From Meconema thalassinum (lineage: Eukaryota > Arthropoda > Insecta > Orthoptera > Tettigoniidae), in assembly GCA_946902985.2 (NCBI GenBank), contig OX336393.1, forward strand, positions 53,480,765 to 53,544,764: a stretch of DNA of 64,000 nucleotides, written 5' to 3'. Within the stretch, counting starts at the first letter, position 1; each line of letters starts with the position of its first letter. Below, in pieces: positions 42,820 through 54,415 of this stretch. The notes beneath the pieces were generated by a model that was not told where the DNA came from, searched no databases, and worked only from the letters and a program-made list of their open reading frames with translations. The position numbers and the translations under genes are program-made.

Positions 42820-43561
42820 TTTTTTCTACCCAAATGAAGTACATTACACATCAGTTGTTACGTCCACCTTCTCAACATAATCTCCTTGTAACTTTATGCA
42901 CTTTTGCCATCGATGTGTCAGTCTCTCCAGACTTTCCTGAACCCATTCCTTCAGAGTGCTGCGTACCATAGCCTTGACAGCTGTGTCTAGCTCTGCAAAA
43001 TCCGCAAAACAGCGACCATGCATTGGAAGCATAGGGGCAGTCCACCGCCAAGGAAATGTCGAACAGTGCCATCAGTTGCCAAGCGAATGGTGACAGTGTT
43101 CTGGGACACAAAGGGCATCATCCTCATTGACTGGCTGGAATTGGGGGCCACGATTAACAGTGCAGCATATGTGGCAACCCTTAAGCGCTTACTTCGTGCC
43201 ATTCAAACTAAGTGGCCAGGAAACTGGACTAAAGGTGTGCTTCTCCAAAATGGCAATGCCCGCCCCCACACTAGCCGAGAGACCACCGCTGCCATTGATC
43301 AAATGGGATTCACGGTGCTGCCACAACCACTATACGCTCCTGACTTGGCACCAAGTGATCATCATCTGTTCGGGAATATGAAGAAACCTCTGGACATAGC
43401 TGTCAAGGCATTGGTACGCAGCACTCCGAAAGAATGGCTTCAGGAGGGTCTGAAGAGACTGACACATCGATGGCAAAAGAGCATAAAGTTACGAGGAGAT
43501 TATGTTGAGAAGGTGGACGCAACAACTGATGTGTAATGTACTTCATTTGGGTAGAAAAAAA
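42820..43561 (+). mobile_element. Fold-back mariner, second locus
   Basis: The left arm (42820-42987) is a reverse-complement copy of the 3' end of the transposon (right arm 43393-43561), both including the C-terminal codons (HRWQKxIKL, GDYVEKVD), the stop and TACTTCATTTGGGTAGAAAA. Between them lies a partial transposase. This is the same layout as 18318-18985 but from a different mariner family. Confidence 0.85.
43018..43536 (+). pseudogene. Mariner transposase, N-terminally truncated
   Basis: A 172-residue frame covering the C-terminal half of a mariner transposase. It has MVTVFWDTKGIILIDWL, then LLQNGNARPHTS at the second catalytic site (the family has LLxDNARPH, so the key D is lost), and YAPDLAPSDHHLF at the third, where the aspartate remains (DD34D type). 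The helix-turn-helix DNA-binding part and the first catalytic D (TGDE) are absent. The C-terminus GDYVEK fits the family end. Confidence 0.85.
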
Positions 43562-43737
43562 TAAAGTGTAAAACAATATAGCACGCCCTTCGTACTTGAG
43601 AAGGTAAGCTGATAACCTGTGTTTTTGTGCTGGCTGTAGTAGTAAGTGTTGCTGTAATTATAAGGCATGATCAAAAAGGTGAAGGTAAAGGATAAAGCGT
43701 GGCAATACACTACTATTTAGGATTCTGAGAATTGAAC

Positions 43738-45177
43738 AAGTAGTTCCGTGAAGAACTATACAGCCTATTTTCATATATCCTACTTATGTTAATTGCCTCT
43801 ATCAACATACACAATTTCAGTTTCATTGCTGTAATTGATTCGTAGATATTGAGAACCGACTAAATATTTCGGATGGTCGCCATGTTGAATTTTATATATG
43901 TAGGTCCTAGAGTTATGTACTGTTACATGCAGATTATTGTGAACGTGTAGTATTCAAACTTCAATCGCATATTTAGGACACAAGAAGTAACAAGGAGATT
44001 TTAAAATTTTTCACAGCTGCCAACTTGAGGTTATGGAAACAATTGAAATAAATTAGATGCCAGTGGATTAACATTCGTATAAGGATTTACTGTACCAAGT
44101 TTCACTGCACGCGGATGGTTAAATTGCGAGAAACGTCCATGTCAATATTTATAATTCGCGTCGCCGCCATGTTGGATTGTGATCACCAGGTTATTTAAAG
44201 TCCTATAGGTGAACTTAAGTTCATAGCCCCTATGAACATTAAAAAATGCAGTTTGATTGCTAAAATAGATTCGTAGATATTCAGTATCGTCTTAATATTT
44301 CGGATGGTCGCCATGTTGGATTGTTAAATGTATAGGCCATAGAGTCATGTACCATTAAAGGAAAATTATTGCGTAGGTTCATTATTCAAACTTTCACTTC
44401 GATCGCATGACTACATCACAAGAAATAAAAACTTAATTTTAAAATTCGCACTGCCGCCATCTTGAGGTTATGAAAACAATTGAACTAAATTAGATACCAG
44501 AGGATTACAATGTGTATAAATATTTACTATACCAGGTTTCAGTGCGTTTGGAACATTAAATCGCGAGAAAGATCTATATAAAATTTTCAAATTCACTTGG
44601 CCGCCATGTTCGTTTTGTAGTTAACCGGTTTTTGAAAGTCTTATAGATGGACTTCCAGTAGTGCCCTTTATCTCCGTACAAAATTTTAGGGAGATACGGC
44701 TAATAGTTTCAGAGTTATAGAATGCCGGTGAAATATTTCGCACATCCGCCATCTTGTGATTATGTAAACAATTGAACGAAGTTAGATGTCTGTGCATTAA
44801 AATGTATATAAACATATACTGTACCTAGTTTCATTGCGTTTGGTTGGCCAAATCGCGACAAACGTCTATTTAAAAGTCGCAAATTCGCTTGGCCGCCATG
44901 TTGGTTTTGTAGTTACCAGGTTTTCAAAGGTCACATATGTGAACTTATAGTAGTTCCCTCTATCACCAGAGAAAATGTCAGGGTATTATCGGTAATAGTT
45001 TCGGAGATATTGAATGCTGGTGAAATATTTCGCACAGCCACCATGTTGGATTAGTGAGTCGTAACAAAATTTGAAGGGCACGGTCGAGGTCGCCCGGAGT
45101 AGTGCTATGAAATTTCCGAGTTTCATTGAAATCGCTCCTGCCGTTTAGATTTTATTAGGGGGGGACACACACACGAA

Positions 45178-45228
<51 letters not shown>

Positions 45229-45266
45229 CAAAAGGTGATCTCATAAGCCTATTTTTTCAAAATTGA
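43738..45266 (-). repeat. Interspersed repeat A, longest copy
   Basis: Read on the minus strand from 45266 it follows the order seen at 6939: AAATAGGCTTATGAGATCAC, a (GT)n tract (45225-45160), CTAAACGGCAGGAGCG, then alternating modules. The modules 'CCGCCATGTTGG..TAGTTACCAGG' and 'CGCCATCTTG.GGTTATG.AAAC' recur about every 290 bp (for example 44890 and 44599; 44748 and 44454). No ORF is conserved between copies. Confidence 0.85.
45160..45225. repeat. (AC)n microsatellite
   Basis: About 25 AC units with few interruptions, part of repeat A. Confidence 0.95.
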
Positions 45267-45456
45267 AAATAGGCTAAAAATGAACCATGTGTAATACGTT
45301 GAAGAAATTGATGCGGACCATTCCTCCCTACCTAAGTACTATCTTTACTTACAAGAGAAATATCACGACACAATCGACATTCTCCAAGCAGGGAGATGAA
45401 GAAGCTCTTTGATTGTAAGTCCAAAAAGGCATTCTTTAGCAATAATTCAAAACACA
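45267..45456. other. No feature recognised
   Basis: Short unique-looking sequence between repeat A and a SINE. Confidence 0.35.
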
Positions 45457-46078
45457 CGTGGAGTCTTCGGTAGCGTAGTTAGTAGCATGCTGAGCTCCTA
45501 TGCCCAAGATCGTGGGTTTAAACCCGGCCGAAGTCATTGGATTTTTAAGAGCGTTAAAATCCCTCAGCATGCCTTCCTTTAGAGGGGAAGTAAATTCGGT
45601 GGGCCCATGTCATAGATTTATGGCACTTCAAAAATTACTGCACACAGCAGAAGACCGCAGTGTTTGGCGGAGTATTGTTAACAGAATGGCGTGAAGGGTC
45701 ACGACGTTCGAAATCGAACTACGACTAAGTAGTAGAAGAAGAACCTTCCAGTAACTTCAATTGTGTGAAGAGAAATGTGTCGGTTAGATTTGATTAATGC
45801 TCTTAAGTTCCAACGTTCGTGGCCACATGATGGTTGAGATGTCACCTAGTAGGCAAGTTTGCAGCTAGGTGTCGTGGACGGTAGCATTTGGTAGCAATTG
45901 TATGAACTACCTGAAATTATCGTCCGCAGTCCTTACTTGAATTAAAACAGATAACACGCACTAATACAGTCATCACAATTAACACCGGTTATCAGACAGA
46001 TTTAACACACACCCAAAGTACACGGGGCTACGTGACCTCAATTTCGCGGCCCCTGAACTAAGGAACCAACCAACCAAA
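45457..46078 (+). mobile_element. tRNA-derived SINE, second copy, with an insertion
   Basis: It matches 23476-23993 from GGAGTCTTCGGTAGCGTAG (tRNA-like head, box B GTGGGTTTAAACCCGGCC) to GGAACCAACCAACCAAA. About 120 bp at 45623-45742 is extra. Confidence 0.85.
45623..45742 (+). pseudogene. 3' tail of a LINE inserted in the SINE
   Basis: The insert codes for AEDRSVWRSIVNRMA and a stop, then CGACGTTCGAAATCGAACTA. 'DRxxWRxxV' before the stop is the usual end of several LINE ORF2 proteins (family knowledge). It ends with GTAGTAGAAGAAGAAC before the SINE resumes at CTTCCAGTAA. Confidence 0.6.
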
Positions 46079-46340
46079 ACACATGTGAATTTCTTGTACA
46101 AACTGAAGAACACGAAGAGTTAAAATAACGCGAAAATCTGTGCCATCCTCTCCAGGGCTTAATCCGGGGGCTTACGCACCCAGATCCCTCTTGCTAGAAC
46201 ATTCATATGGATTTCTGTCAACAGTTGGTAGTACTGCCTGTGCTTAATAGCCTGTTTCCTTCACAGCGCGCTCTCGAGTTAGTTTTCAGTAGCGAAAGTA
46301 CAGTAAGTGCCTGATTCACTTCTATCTTCAAACACAAATA
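46079..46340. other. No feature recognised
   Basis: No gene or repeat match seen. Confidence 0.35.
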
Positions 46341-46342
46341 TA

Positions 46343-47213
46343 TAAGGTGCGTTCAAAAAGTAACGAGCCGGAGGCTGTAATGCGCTAACCGGTGACGACA
46401 TCGGCTAATCGTGGCGTGTGTAACGCGGTGTGGTTCCGACCAGAGCGTGGAAGGTCACAGCCCGTCGCTAAAGGGCACGCATGCACGTCACGTCACGATA
46501 CAAAGCGAGCAGCAGCATGCATCCATCGTCCAACGCTGCCAGTCGCATTGCAAATAGTGACAAGGAGGCGTCAACCGAAGAGAAAAGAGGTGTTGTTCGG
46601 TTTCTGACAGCGAAAGGAGTAGGGGGAACGGACATTCATCGCCGAATGTCACAAGTGTACGGCGAACACTGCATGACCCTTGCAAGGGTCAAGGCGTGGC
46701 ACAAGCGCTTCAGGGAAGCACGGGTGTCGTTAGCCGATGATGCCCGGTCTGGGGCACCCCCCCCCCCCTGCATTACCGATGACAACGTCCAGCTGGTTGA
46801 TGCACTCATTACCCAGGACTGCAGAGTGACGGTGAACGCCATAGCTGCCGTGGTCGCTCCACGACAATGCACGACCTCATACGGCCAACACAGTCGCGGC
46901 ACTACTGCAGAAATTCAAATGGGAGGTTCTCGGCCACCCTCCATACAGTCCAGACATCTCTCCCTGTGATTACGCCATGTTTGTCCCCCTGAAAAGAGCT
47001 CTGCGAAGCCAACGATTCACCTCGGACTCCGAAGTCCAGCTGTACGTGCGGAACCGGTTCACATCGCAGCCCAGGGAATTTTATGAGACAGCCATTCATC
47101 GCCTCGTGTCACAGTGGGACAAGTGCTTCAACAGCCAGGGCCAATACTTCTAACATACAGGTACTGGTTTCTGTAATTATGCCTCCGGCTCGTTACTTTT
47201 TCAACGCACCTTA
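46343..47213 (+). mobile_element. Internally deleted mariner-like transposon, 871 bp
   Basis: Terminal inverted repeats of about 34 bp: TAAGGTGCGTTCAAAAAGTA to GAGGC at the left and the reverse complement at the right with one mismatch. TA flanks both sides (46341-46342, 47214-47215). Full mariners are about 1.3 kb, so some 400-500 bp of the middle is gone, which makes it a MITE-like derivative that keeps both ends. Confidence 0.9.
46481..47153 (+). pseudogene. Mariner-like transposase, catalytic middle deleted
   Basis: The first frame (46481-46969) has the N-terminal DNA-binding region: EEKRGVVRFLTAKGVGGTDI, VKAWHKRFREARVSL and a short Pro run from a C-tract near 46758. After about residue 125 the match to the family stops. 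In another frame, HPPYSPDISPCDYAMF (third catalytic site, D retained) and the C-terminal SQWDKCFNSQGQYF with stop follow at about 46930-47153. The segment with the first two catalytic aspartates is absent. Confidence 0.85.
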
Positions 47214-47401
47214 TACATTGAGACATGTCTAAGATAGTGGTTACGTTGCGTCATGCACAAGCTAGAGGCACAGGTTAAAAGGGTTGTAATAGACTTCCTG
47301 ATAAACTGCAACACGTTTAACAAGTTTGAAAACTAGCAAAGGATTCTTTTATTAACAATTGATTATTATTGTCTTCGTTCTTCATTGCTAACACGTATAT
47401 T
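47214..47401. other. No feature recognised
   Basis: Short AT-rich stretch between the mariner and the SINE tail. Confidence 0.35.
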
Positions 47402-50400
47402 GTTGTTTTTTTTAGTCGTTTACCCTCCAGGTAGGTGGAACCCACGGACTCAGCGAGGGAACTCACCACTACCGCCTCTACGGGCAGTGTCCTAGAGCGG
47501 GGAACATCGAATCGGAAGGGATACAACTGGTGAGGTGGGATTGGCACCTCGCCCAGGCGGTCTCACCTGCAAAGCGAACAGGGGCCTCATGAGGGAAGGT
47601 AAGGGATGGTTAGGATGGGTATGCAAGGAAGTGGGAAGGAGGCGGCCGTGGCCTTGAAGAAGGTACTGTCCCCGTTTACCTGGATAGTAGGCTGTCAGAT
47701 ATCCGCCCCCTCAATCGGATTGCCAATTATCAATCGCACCGACTCAGCTACATCAATGAAAATGGCACTGACAGATACTATCGAGATAAGAGCACAGAAG
47801 TTCACAGGAAATCATTGTGGAACACACCAAAATAGACGGGGGTTCATACTTACCGTTACTTACCTCTTAATTATCTCGGGGTTTGAGTTGACAACAGGAT
47901 CACTAAAGTCTGTTCACACAATAACCTCCACCATGACATTTAAAAATGAACCAAAAACGAAGACGAGAACTTTGAACTGTACAAAAGCTTTATTTCTAAT
48001 ATAGGGTATGATTTTGACAACACAACAAAATAAACGTGGCTATCAGTAGCCCAAGTCAATCTGACTACGTCCTCCAGCAGGACTTGCAAAAATTATCATA
48101 CAACATGATATAGAACATACTAGCTCCCAAGAGCTCCAAATAACGTAATATTCATAACACTATTGGATTGGAAAAGGACGTCAGGGTGTGACATATATAG
48201 AGCATTTGGTTTCCTTTTAATAAACATGAGAATGGTATTTATAGTCGCAAGGCCGGAGTGTGTACGACCACACTCTGATAACCAGATGTTGGCCCAGCTG
48301 CGAGCTACCCTCCAACCTGTTGCATACTGGTCAAATGCATTCCCTTCTCACGTGCTAAGTTACGTAAGAGTCCAGCTTGCTCTCTGAAGCTTTTAAATGT
48401 CTACAAGACAACTCACATTATATTTACGCAAATCTTTCAAGTACTTTGCTCACATCCTAATGAATCATTATGTTAATTCCCTAAATTTGTTAAGTTCAAT
48501 CCAAATGTTTAATTAGCTCTTAAATGTTTATAACAAAATCACATAAATTATTTATAACAATTAGAAATTGTTTATAATATTTGTCAAAGACAATAAAAAT
48601 ATTATAAGCACGCCTTTAACATCACTCTCGTTCCACATTATTTTCAAAAATATTTACAGCAATTATTTACAATATTAACATTTTAAATTGTTTAAATTAT
48701 TAATTTAAGAAATACATTGACCACATGTTCATTCGGTTGGTAATTTTCATAATCGTGTTTAATATAATCGACCAATGAAGGTTAGTTATACATGTTAATG
48801 TCACAATCTGGTTTAATAAAGGTTTTAATAATGATTTGTGACGGCAACCTTCATTCAAAATCTTATCTCAAATTCTTTCAAAACTTGTGTTAATTATAAC
48901 AGTAATTCACATGATTTATTTTCAACGAACTATGACAATCTTACTCTAGCGGAAAATCCTTCGCTAACAAGTTAATGCACAAACTGCATTACAAATATGC
49001 CCAAAATCATCATATATTAATCTATATGGTATTAAACTTCCACATAACTTACAAAACTTCCACAAATAATTCTTTAACATTTATTCCTGTGGGAACTTCC
49101 TTCATATTCAAGGGCATTATATCTCAGCGACTTTCAACACGCGCTGCACTAGCGATTATACATTCATAGTTCCACTTAAAAATTTTTATAATCATTAATT
49201 GTTTCAAAACTGTTTTTTATTTAACCTTCGTGGATTTCATTCATGAACCGAAATGAAGTCAAAACTTGCCAATCACAAACAAATTTAATAGTGAATACGC
49301 TTATATACGCCTGTCTGGTCTATCAAATTTTAAGATTAACATCTTAAAAGAAAATGCAGTATAAAAATACTATCTTCAAATAAAGTGCGACTAAAATGCA
49401 AAGTAGTCGAATAGAATCCAATTAGACTGGGGAATGCAAACATCGTTCTATAAATCTCTAATTGAGAAAAACTCCTAACAAAAGTTCTTGACTTTAATGC
49501 ATTCAATAATTCATTATTAAAGTTACTCTTTCACAAAAGTGTCTATAATGCAATGTTCATTCATAATTGACGATAAATGTCTGTGTTGCAATCAATTCCA
49601 ATAACGACTAGTATTTCCAAGATCGTCGACAACGTAAGAGATTTTAACGCTCTAAAATCATTTAAATGTTCTTCCTTCTTGATGATGACAGAAAATTGGT
49701 CAAAGTAATTAAACTGGGGTAGAATTACTTTAATAAAATGACACGCTGTCTGAATTTAAATCTGCCATAAAAATCATTAACTTACAGTCAAATCGTGACT
49801 ACAAAAATATTAATTACAGAAAATTCTAAATATCAGTCTCAACTGATTCAAAATCGTTAACTATGCCCATGACATAACAGTGTCTTAATAAAACGTCGAA
49901 AAATGCAAAACTCATCAAGGTGTACTGAGAATAAGAATCTCAACAAGAAAATAGGGCAAAAATACATGAGGATAAAATATGGGAAAAATGGTTGCTCAAA
50001 CATCATTAATATACTCAAATACAATAAACGTTCACGACTACCTTATCTGCCGATTGACGTTCCAGAGGAAAATTCCTCAAAGAAGACTGCTGATGGATCC
50101 ATTTCACCACGTTAAAGCTGAGCTCCATCCTCGAAATAGGAAATAGCACCCTCGGAGAATCGAACTGCTTCCTTCTCCGGAAATCGCTCTGCTCCTCGAA
50201 GACGAATAGACATCCTTCCGGCAATAATCTTCTTTGTGAGTCGGGATATCCCTGACCTCTCTTGAAAAATTCCCTGAAGTTCCAGTAGACAATCGCCATG
50301 AAGTTTTGTAGAAATTTCCGAAGAAATTATTCATATTCAGAGTATGAAATTGTTTCTATGGCTGTTCGATGGTATTCAGCCTTTAATTACGAAACATGGG

Positions 50401-51783
50401 TGTAGATGGTATTCACCGCATGTTCGCTTGTGTGGAATAGCAATTAGCGAAGTTCCATGTCGCTATCTTACTCCGTTGAAGTATGTCCCAATTGCAATAA
50501 GCGCTTTAGCCCTCCATCTGCTCTTCGGTTGTAGTGTTAGAAGAACAAACTGCCGTATTCAATTGCTCCATTATACTGTATCGTTCTGTAACCAAGCAAT
50601 CTGAAGTCTTTCTACTCCACTCGCAGCGTCAGCCGTTGCGTTGATTCTGGCTATACAAAAGTGCTTCTCTTGTGGCGAGATAATCACTTTTCTCATTCGT
50701 ATAAAACTGCTAATATCTTTCAAACTAATCGGTCGAAATTGTTCAGCTTTTCTCTATAACTTTATGAAGCACTACACAATGCAATTAGCTTATCGGAGAC
50801 CGCTAACTGTTCGAAGCTAAACTTGTAGAAGCTTTCTAAGGTCCGTTTCAACTTCACCTAGTTTGACTTGGATCTCGTTAATATAGTGGCCTCGCCACGC
50901 GTTATAAAGACGATTCTTTTCACTGCTGTTCACTTCGACGTCTCACTATAATGAATGTATAAGAAAAGAACTTTCACAATAGACTTCGATGATCTGAGAA
51001 TGAGATCTCAGAATAATCGGAGAACGAAAGAGGCTCCTCTCTTCTGCGCAAGCCCTTTTATTAACTTCTCGAGGGGCGTTTCCATCCCTTCCAAAGCGTG
51101 ATACTGCGTCATCGCTAGAAGTTCCAACTTCGTTAATATATGACGGATTTTCAAAATTCAAAAACTGAAAATAAATTTCACCAAAATTCCAAATCAATGC
51201 TTTTACTGCAAATGGATTTCCACAATTCTGCATTCCAAAAGTAATAAAAATACCATAGTTTCAGCAATCTCCGTCTTCCTTTAAACTATCGTTGATTGGT
51301 TCATGCCTCTCCTCCAATAGCATAGTTTCTTCCTCAGCAGAATTCCTCGTTTCCTGCGACTGCGTCGTAAATCTTGGAACATTCTCGACTAAATGCTGAC
51401 GTCACTGAGAATCTCAGCTCAAGTAGCTTGCTGGCATAACATTTACGTCATCCGTGCTTACGTCATGACTACCCACGTCATAACTATGACAGCCATAACT
51501 CTAATTATAATTTCAAATATAGCCACCGTGGTCTCTATATAATTCAATTACGGGGGCAGTACCATCCCGGCATTTGCCCGAAGACGAAGTGGGAAACCAC
51601 GGAAAACCACTTCGAGGATGGCTGAGGGGGAATCGAACCCCTCTACTCATTTGGGCCACCCGAGGCTGAGTAGACCCCGTTCCAGTCCTCGTACCACTTT
51701 CCAAATTTCGTGGCAGAGCCGGGAATCGAACCCAGGACCTCCGGGGCGGCAGCGAACCATGCTGACCGCTACACTACGGAGGC
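47402..51783 (-). mobile_element. tRNA-derived SINE split by a solo LTR
   Basis: The head is at 51783-51559 on the minus strand: box A-like TAGTGTAGCGGTCAGCATGG and box B CTGGGTTCGATTCCCGGC, then GTGGTTTTCCGTGGTTTCCC and GCATTTGCC in reverse order up to GGTAC. The rest (GCCACGGCCGCCTCCTTCCC and beyond, with an A-tail at 47413-47402) lies at 47662-47402. The LTR sits between, with GTAC on both sides. The intact copy at 42445-42768 shows the same words without the gap. Confidence 0.82.
47667..51558 (-). mobile_element. Solo LTR of a Gypsy family, 3892 bp
   Basis: It starts TGTCCCCG and ends CGGGGGCA on the plus strand, so TG...CA on either strand, with GTAC at both flanks (47663-47666, 51559-51562). 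It matches the LTR at 58912-62830 along its length, with visible divergence. No internal coding lies beside it, so it is a product of LTR-LTR recombination. No protein of interest is seen in it. Confidence 0.92.
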
Positions 51784-51825
51784 GACTACACGTGTATTGT
51801 TAATTTACATATAGTTGCCATGTAG

Positions 51826-52275
51826 TTGCTCAGGCAAGGAAAGCATTTCTGTAGAAAAGGAATCTTTTGACATCAAAATATATAGATTTAGATATTAGGA
51901 CGTCATTTTTGAAAGCCTTTATCTGGATCGTGGCGCTCTATGGAAGTGAAACTTTGATTGTAGGCGCAGTAGAAACGAGGAGAATAGAAGCGATTGAAAT
52001 GTGGTGTTACAGGAGAATGGTGAAGAACTGATGCGTGGATAGGGCTACAAACGGAGAGGTATTATGACGAGCGAGAGAGGAGAGATGTTTCTGGTGACTG
52101 CTAATGGAGAGAAGAGATTGGTTGGTAGGTTACATACTAAGACACCCAGGAATAGCAAGCTTAGTTGTGGAAGGAAAGGACGAGGACAAGAACTGTAGGG
52201 GTAGAGATGAAACGATTAGCTCAGGACAGGGAGGCTGCATTGAACTAGTGAAAAAGACTGAAGATTTAAACAACA
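51826..52275 (+). pseudogene. 3' fragment of the RTE-like LINE, third copy
   Basis: It begins at TTGCTCAGGCAAGGAAAGCA and follows 16243-16750 of the plus-strand element, with the GSET and CYRRM codons, stops and a deletion near 52200. It ends AAGACTGAAGATTTAAACAA, the degraded 3' tail. Confidence 0.85.
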
Positions 52276-52498
52276 ATTATAAGTCTGCATGTACTTGGCA
52301 CATATGTCCCTACTTGCGAGCTTATCAAAGCTGTTTAGTGAAACAAATTTAAATATAAAAAAGATCAATAAATGAAAATAAAAATAATGAAATAAAGAAA
52401 CCTGAACTGAGTGGTTTTCTTTATGACTAGGGAACAGTTAATGGACTCACTTTAGTTGGACAATTATAATTTATTCTCGTGAAGTATGATTGTTAACA
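52276..52498. other. No feature recognised
   Basis: AT-rich, no family recognised. Confidence 0.35.
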
Positions 52499-52660
52499 TG
52501 TAGTTCCATGAAGAACTAAACAGCCTATTTTCTTACATCCTACTTATGTTAATAGCCTCTATCAACATACAAATATTCAGTTTGATTGCAATCATAGATT
52601 AAGAGATATTGAGAACCGTCTAAATATTTCGGATGGTTGCCTTGTTGGATTTTTATACAG
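52499..52660 (-). repeat. Fragment of repeat A
   Basis: AGTTCCATGAAGAACTAAAC to GGATGGTTGCC matches 43742-43890. Confidence 0.8.
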
Positions 52661-52985
52661 TGTGGTCCACCAGCCCCTTATTATTTAGTTTTATGAAACC
52701 CAACTAAAATTGCATTTCTCCCGATGGTCGATATTGCTCTGCGCTCTGCTTGTGTGACAGCAATGAAATTGGGTCATGGGTCTAGCAAAGAAAAGCTGAC
52801 CGTAAACTTTTCCCCGCCAATTACTACGGCCCATTCTACTAACATATGATTTATTGCCCCTTGAAATAACACACATACACATAATACGATCGAATTAATA
52901 GCTTACGCCACGTGATCTGTAATAGAAGAAACTTAAATCAACACCATAAACCATGATTTAAGACTTTAACATGGACTTACACGAC
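52661..52985. other. No feature recognised
   Basis: No ORF of interest. The segment 52885-52945 resembles 58020-58080 on the other side of the LINE. Confidence 0.4.
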
Positions 52986-53238
52986 TGAGGTGGGACGGTC
53001 ACAGTAACTACAGCATGTTTAGCGTGCAGAAACAACCGTGTGTTGGTGGCTGAGAGGGGGAGGTACGTGTGTGCGCGCTGTGTGACCGCATTGGAAGAGT
53101 GTACGTTTCCTAATACCGGTGCTTCCGATAGTTCCACGGGTGTACTGACCTTCCGTGTGTCATTCGGACAATACTTTTTCAAGTAGTGTTCCAGATAGGA
53201 CAACAAAACCAGAAACCCAGAAAACCCCGCTGAAAATC

Positions 53239-54348
53239 ATGTCCGGATACCAGAGGAAAAACACCGTACGCTGCCAATGGGACAGGCAGAGTTCTCGCCC
53301 CACACCAGGAGAAATTCACCGCTGGATTAGCGATACCCTTCGGTTGACTGTCGACCAAGTAGAAGCCATCCAGTTAAATGCGCAAGAAAAAACCATGTAC
53401 ATCAAGGTAATCAGCATATCTACTTATCATAAATTGCTAAATACTTTTGCAGATCCTATTAAATTTCAGTATGACTCAGGCGAAATGACAAATGTTAAGC
53501 TCTCCCCAGCGGATTCCAATTTTACCACAGTGCGTATATTTAATGTCCCACTCGAAGTTCTCCCTGAAATTTTCAAATCCGTCCTGTCGAAATATGGCAC
53601 TGTGAGTGACGTCAGGAAAGAACAATGGTCTTCTGCTTATCAGTTCCCGGTGTATAATGGAATACGTGCAGTCACTATGGAAATCAAACAAGATATCCCC
53701 TCCACTGAGACTTTTGGTGGCCATTCTGGCTATATATCGTATAATGGACAGAAACAGACCTGTTTAATTTGCAATGCTAACACACATCTACGTATCAACT
53801 GCCCAAAGAAAATGATTCCCCTCGGTATAACTCCTACAAAACAACGACGTGTCCAATACTCGGAAGTAGTGACACAGCAAACGTCACATGAAAACATGCT
53901 TATTGATCAGTCAGCTGGGGCAACACCAGGAGTGGCCTCGGACACACATGACGCAGAACTGGTACCTTGCACTGACCAGATCAGCGAGCCACAGAGTGCC
54001 CCTGTGCTATCGGCAACCTGTATCGCAGCCTTAGAACCAACTATGCCGTCACTACAGGCTGCCACAGAAATTTTGTCTTCACTGCCCCCACCTTCTCTGG
54101 TACCTACCGACTCACTTAAGCAGGTTGATCGGGGATCCGAGAACGTATCTAAGAAGATTAAAACAAATGCCTCGATTGCCGTACCAGCCCCGAAGAATCA
54201 AACTGGCTCTACAAACGTTCCCGCAGCTGTGAAAAAGAAACAAAATCTTCATTCTACCTCATCTAGGGACCCACGAACGCACTCAAACGCTGACAGCCGG
54301 CCTATGAATGGCAGTCATAAGGAACTATCTCACCCTAATTTGACATAG
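53239..54348 (+). CDS. LINE ORF1 nucleic-acid-binding protein
   Basis: 369 residues from the ATG at 53239. The frame is open back to 53155, but the codon there is GTG and not a start. About residues 90-150 contain TTVRIFNVPLEVLPEIFKSV, an RRM-like pattern. One CCHC knuckle follows: C175, C178, H183, C188 (C-x2-C-x4-H-x4-C). The C-terminal half is rich in P, S, T and N and looks disordered. ORF1 proteins coat the LINE RNA and accompany it to the target. No stop or shift breaks it. Confidence 0.88.
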   Translation: MSGYQRKNTVRCQWDRQSSRPTPGEIHRWISDTLRLTVDQVEAIQLNAQEKTMYIKVISISTYHKLLNTFADPIKFQYDSGEMTNVKLSPADSNFTTVRIFNVPLEVLPEIFKSVLSKYGTVSDVRKEQWSSAYQFPVYNGIRAVTMEIKQDIPSTETFGGHSGYISYNGQKQTCLICNANTHLRINCPKKMIPLGITPTKQRRVQYSEVVTQQTSHENMLIDQSAGATPGVASDTHDAELVPCTDQISEPQSAPVLSATCIAALEPTMPSLQAATEILSSLPPPSLVPTDSLKQVDRGSENVSKKIKTNASIAVPAPKNQTGSTNVPAAVKKKQNLHSTSSRDPRTHSNADSRPMNGSHKELSHPNLT

Positions 54349-54415
54349 TGCACCAGTATATTTCTCACCTGTGTCTTTTTTCTTTTTTCTTTTTTTCTCG
54401 AGTCCACCTTCCAGT

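Noticed and set aside
54371..54415. N-terminal extension of LINE ORF2 with a run of Phe
   Set aside because: The codon at 54371 is GTG and the stretch is a T-rich spacer; the ATG at 54416 fits the family start.
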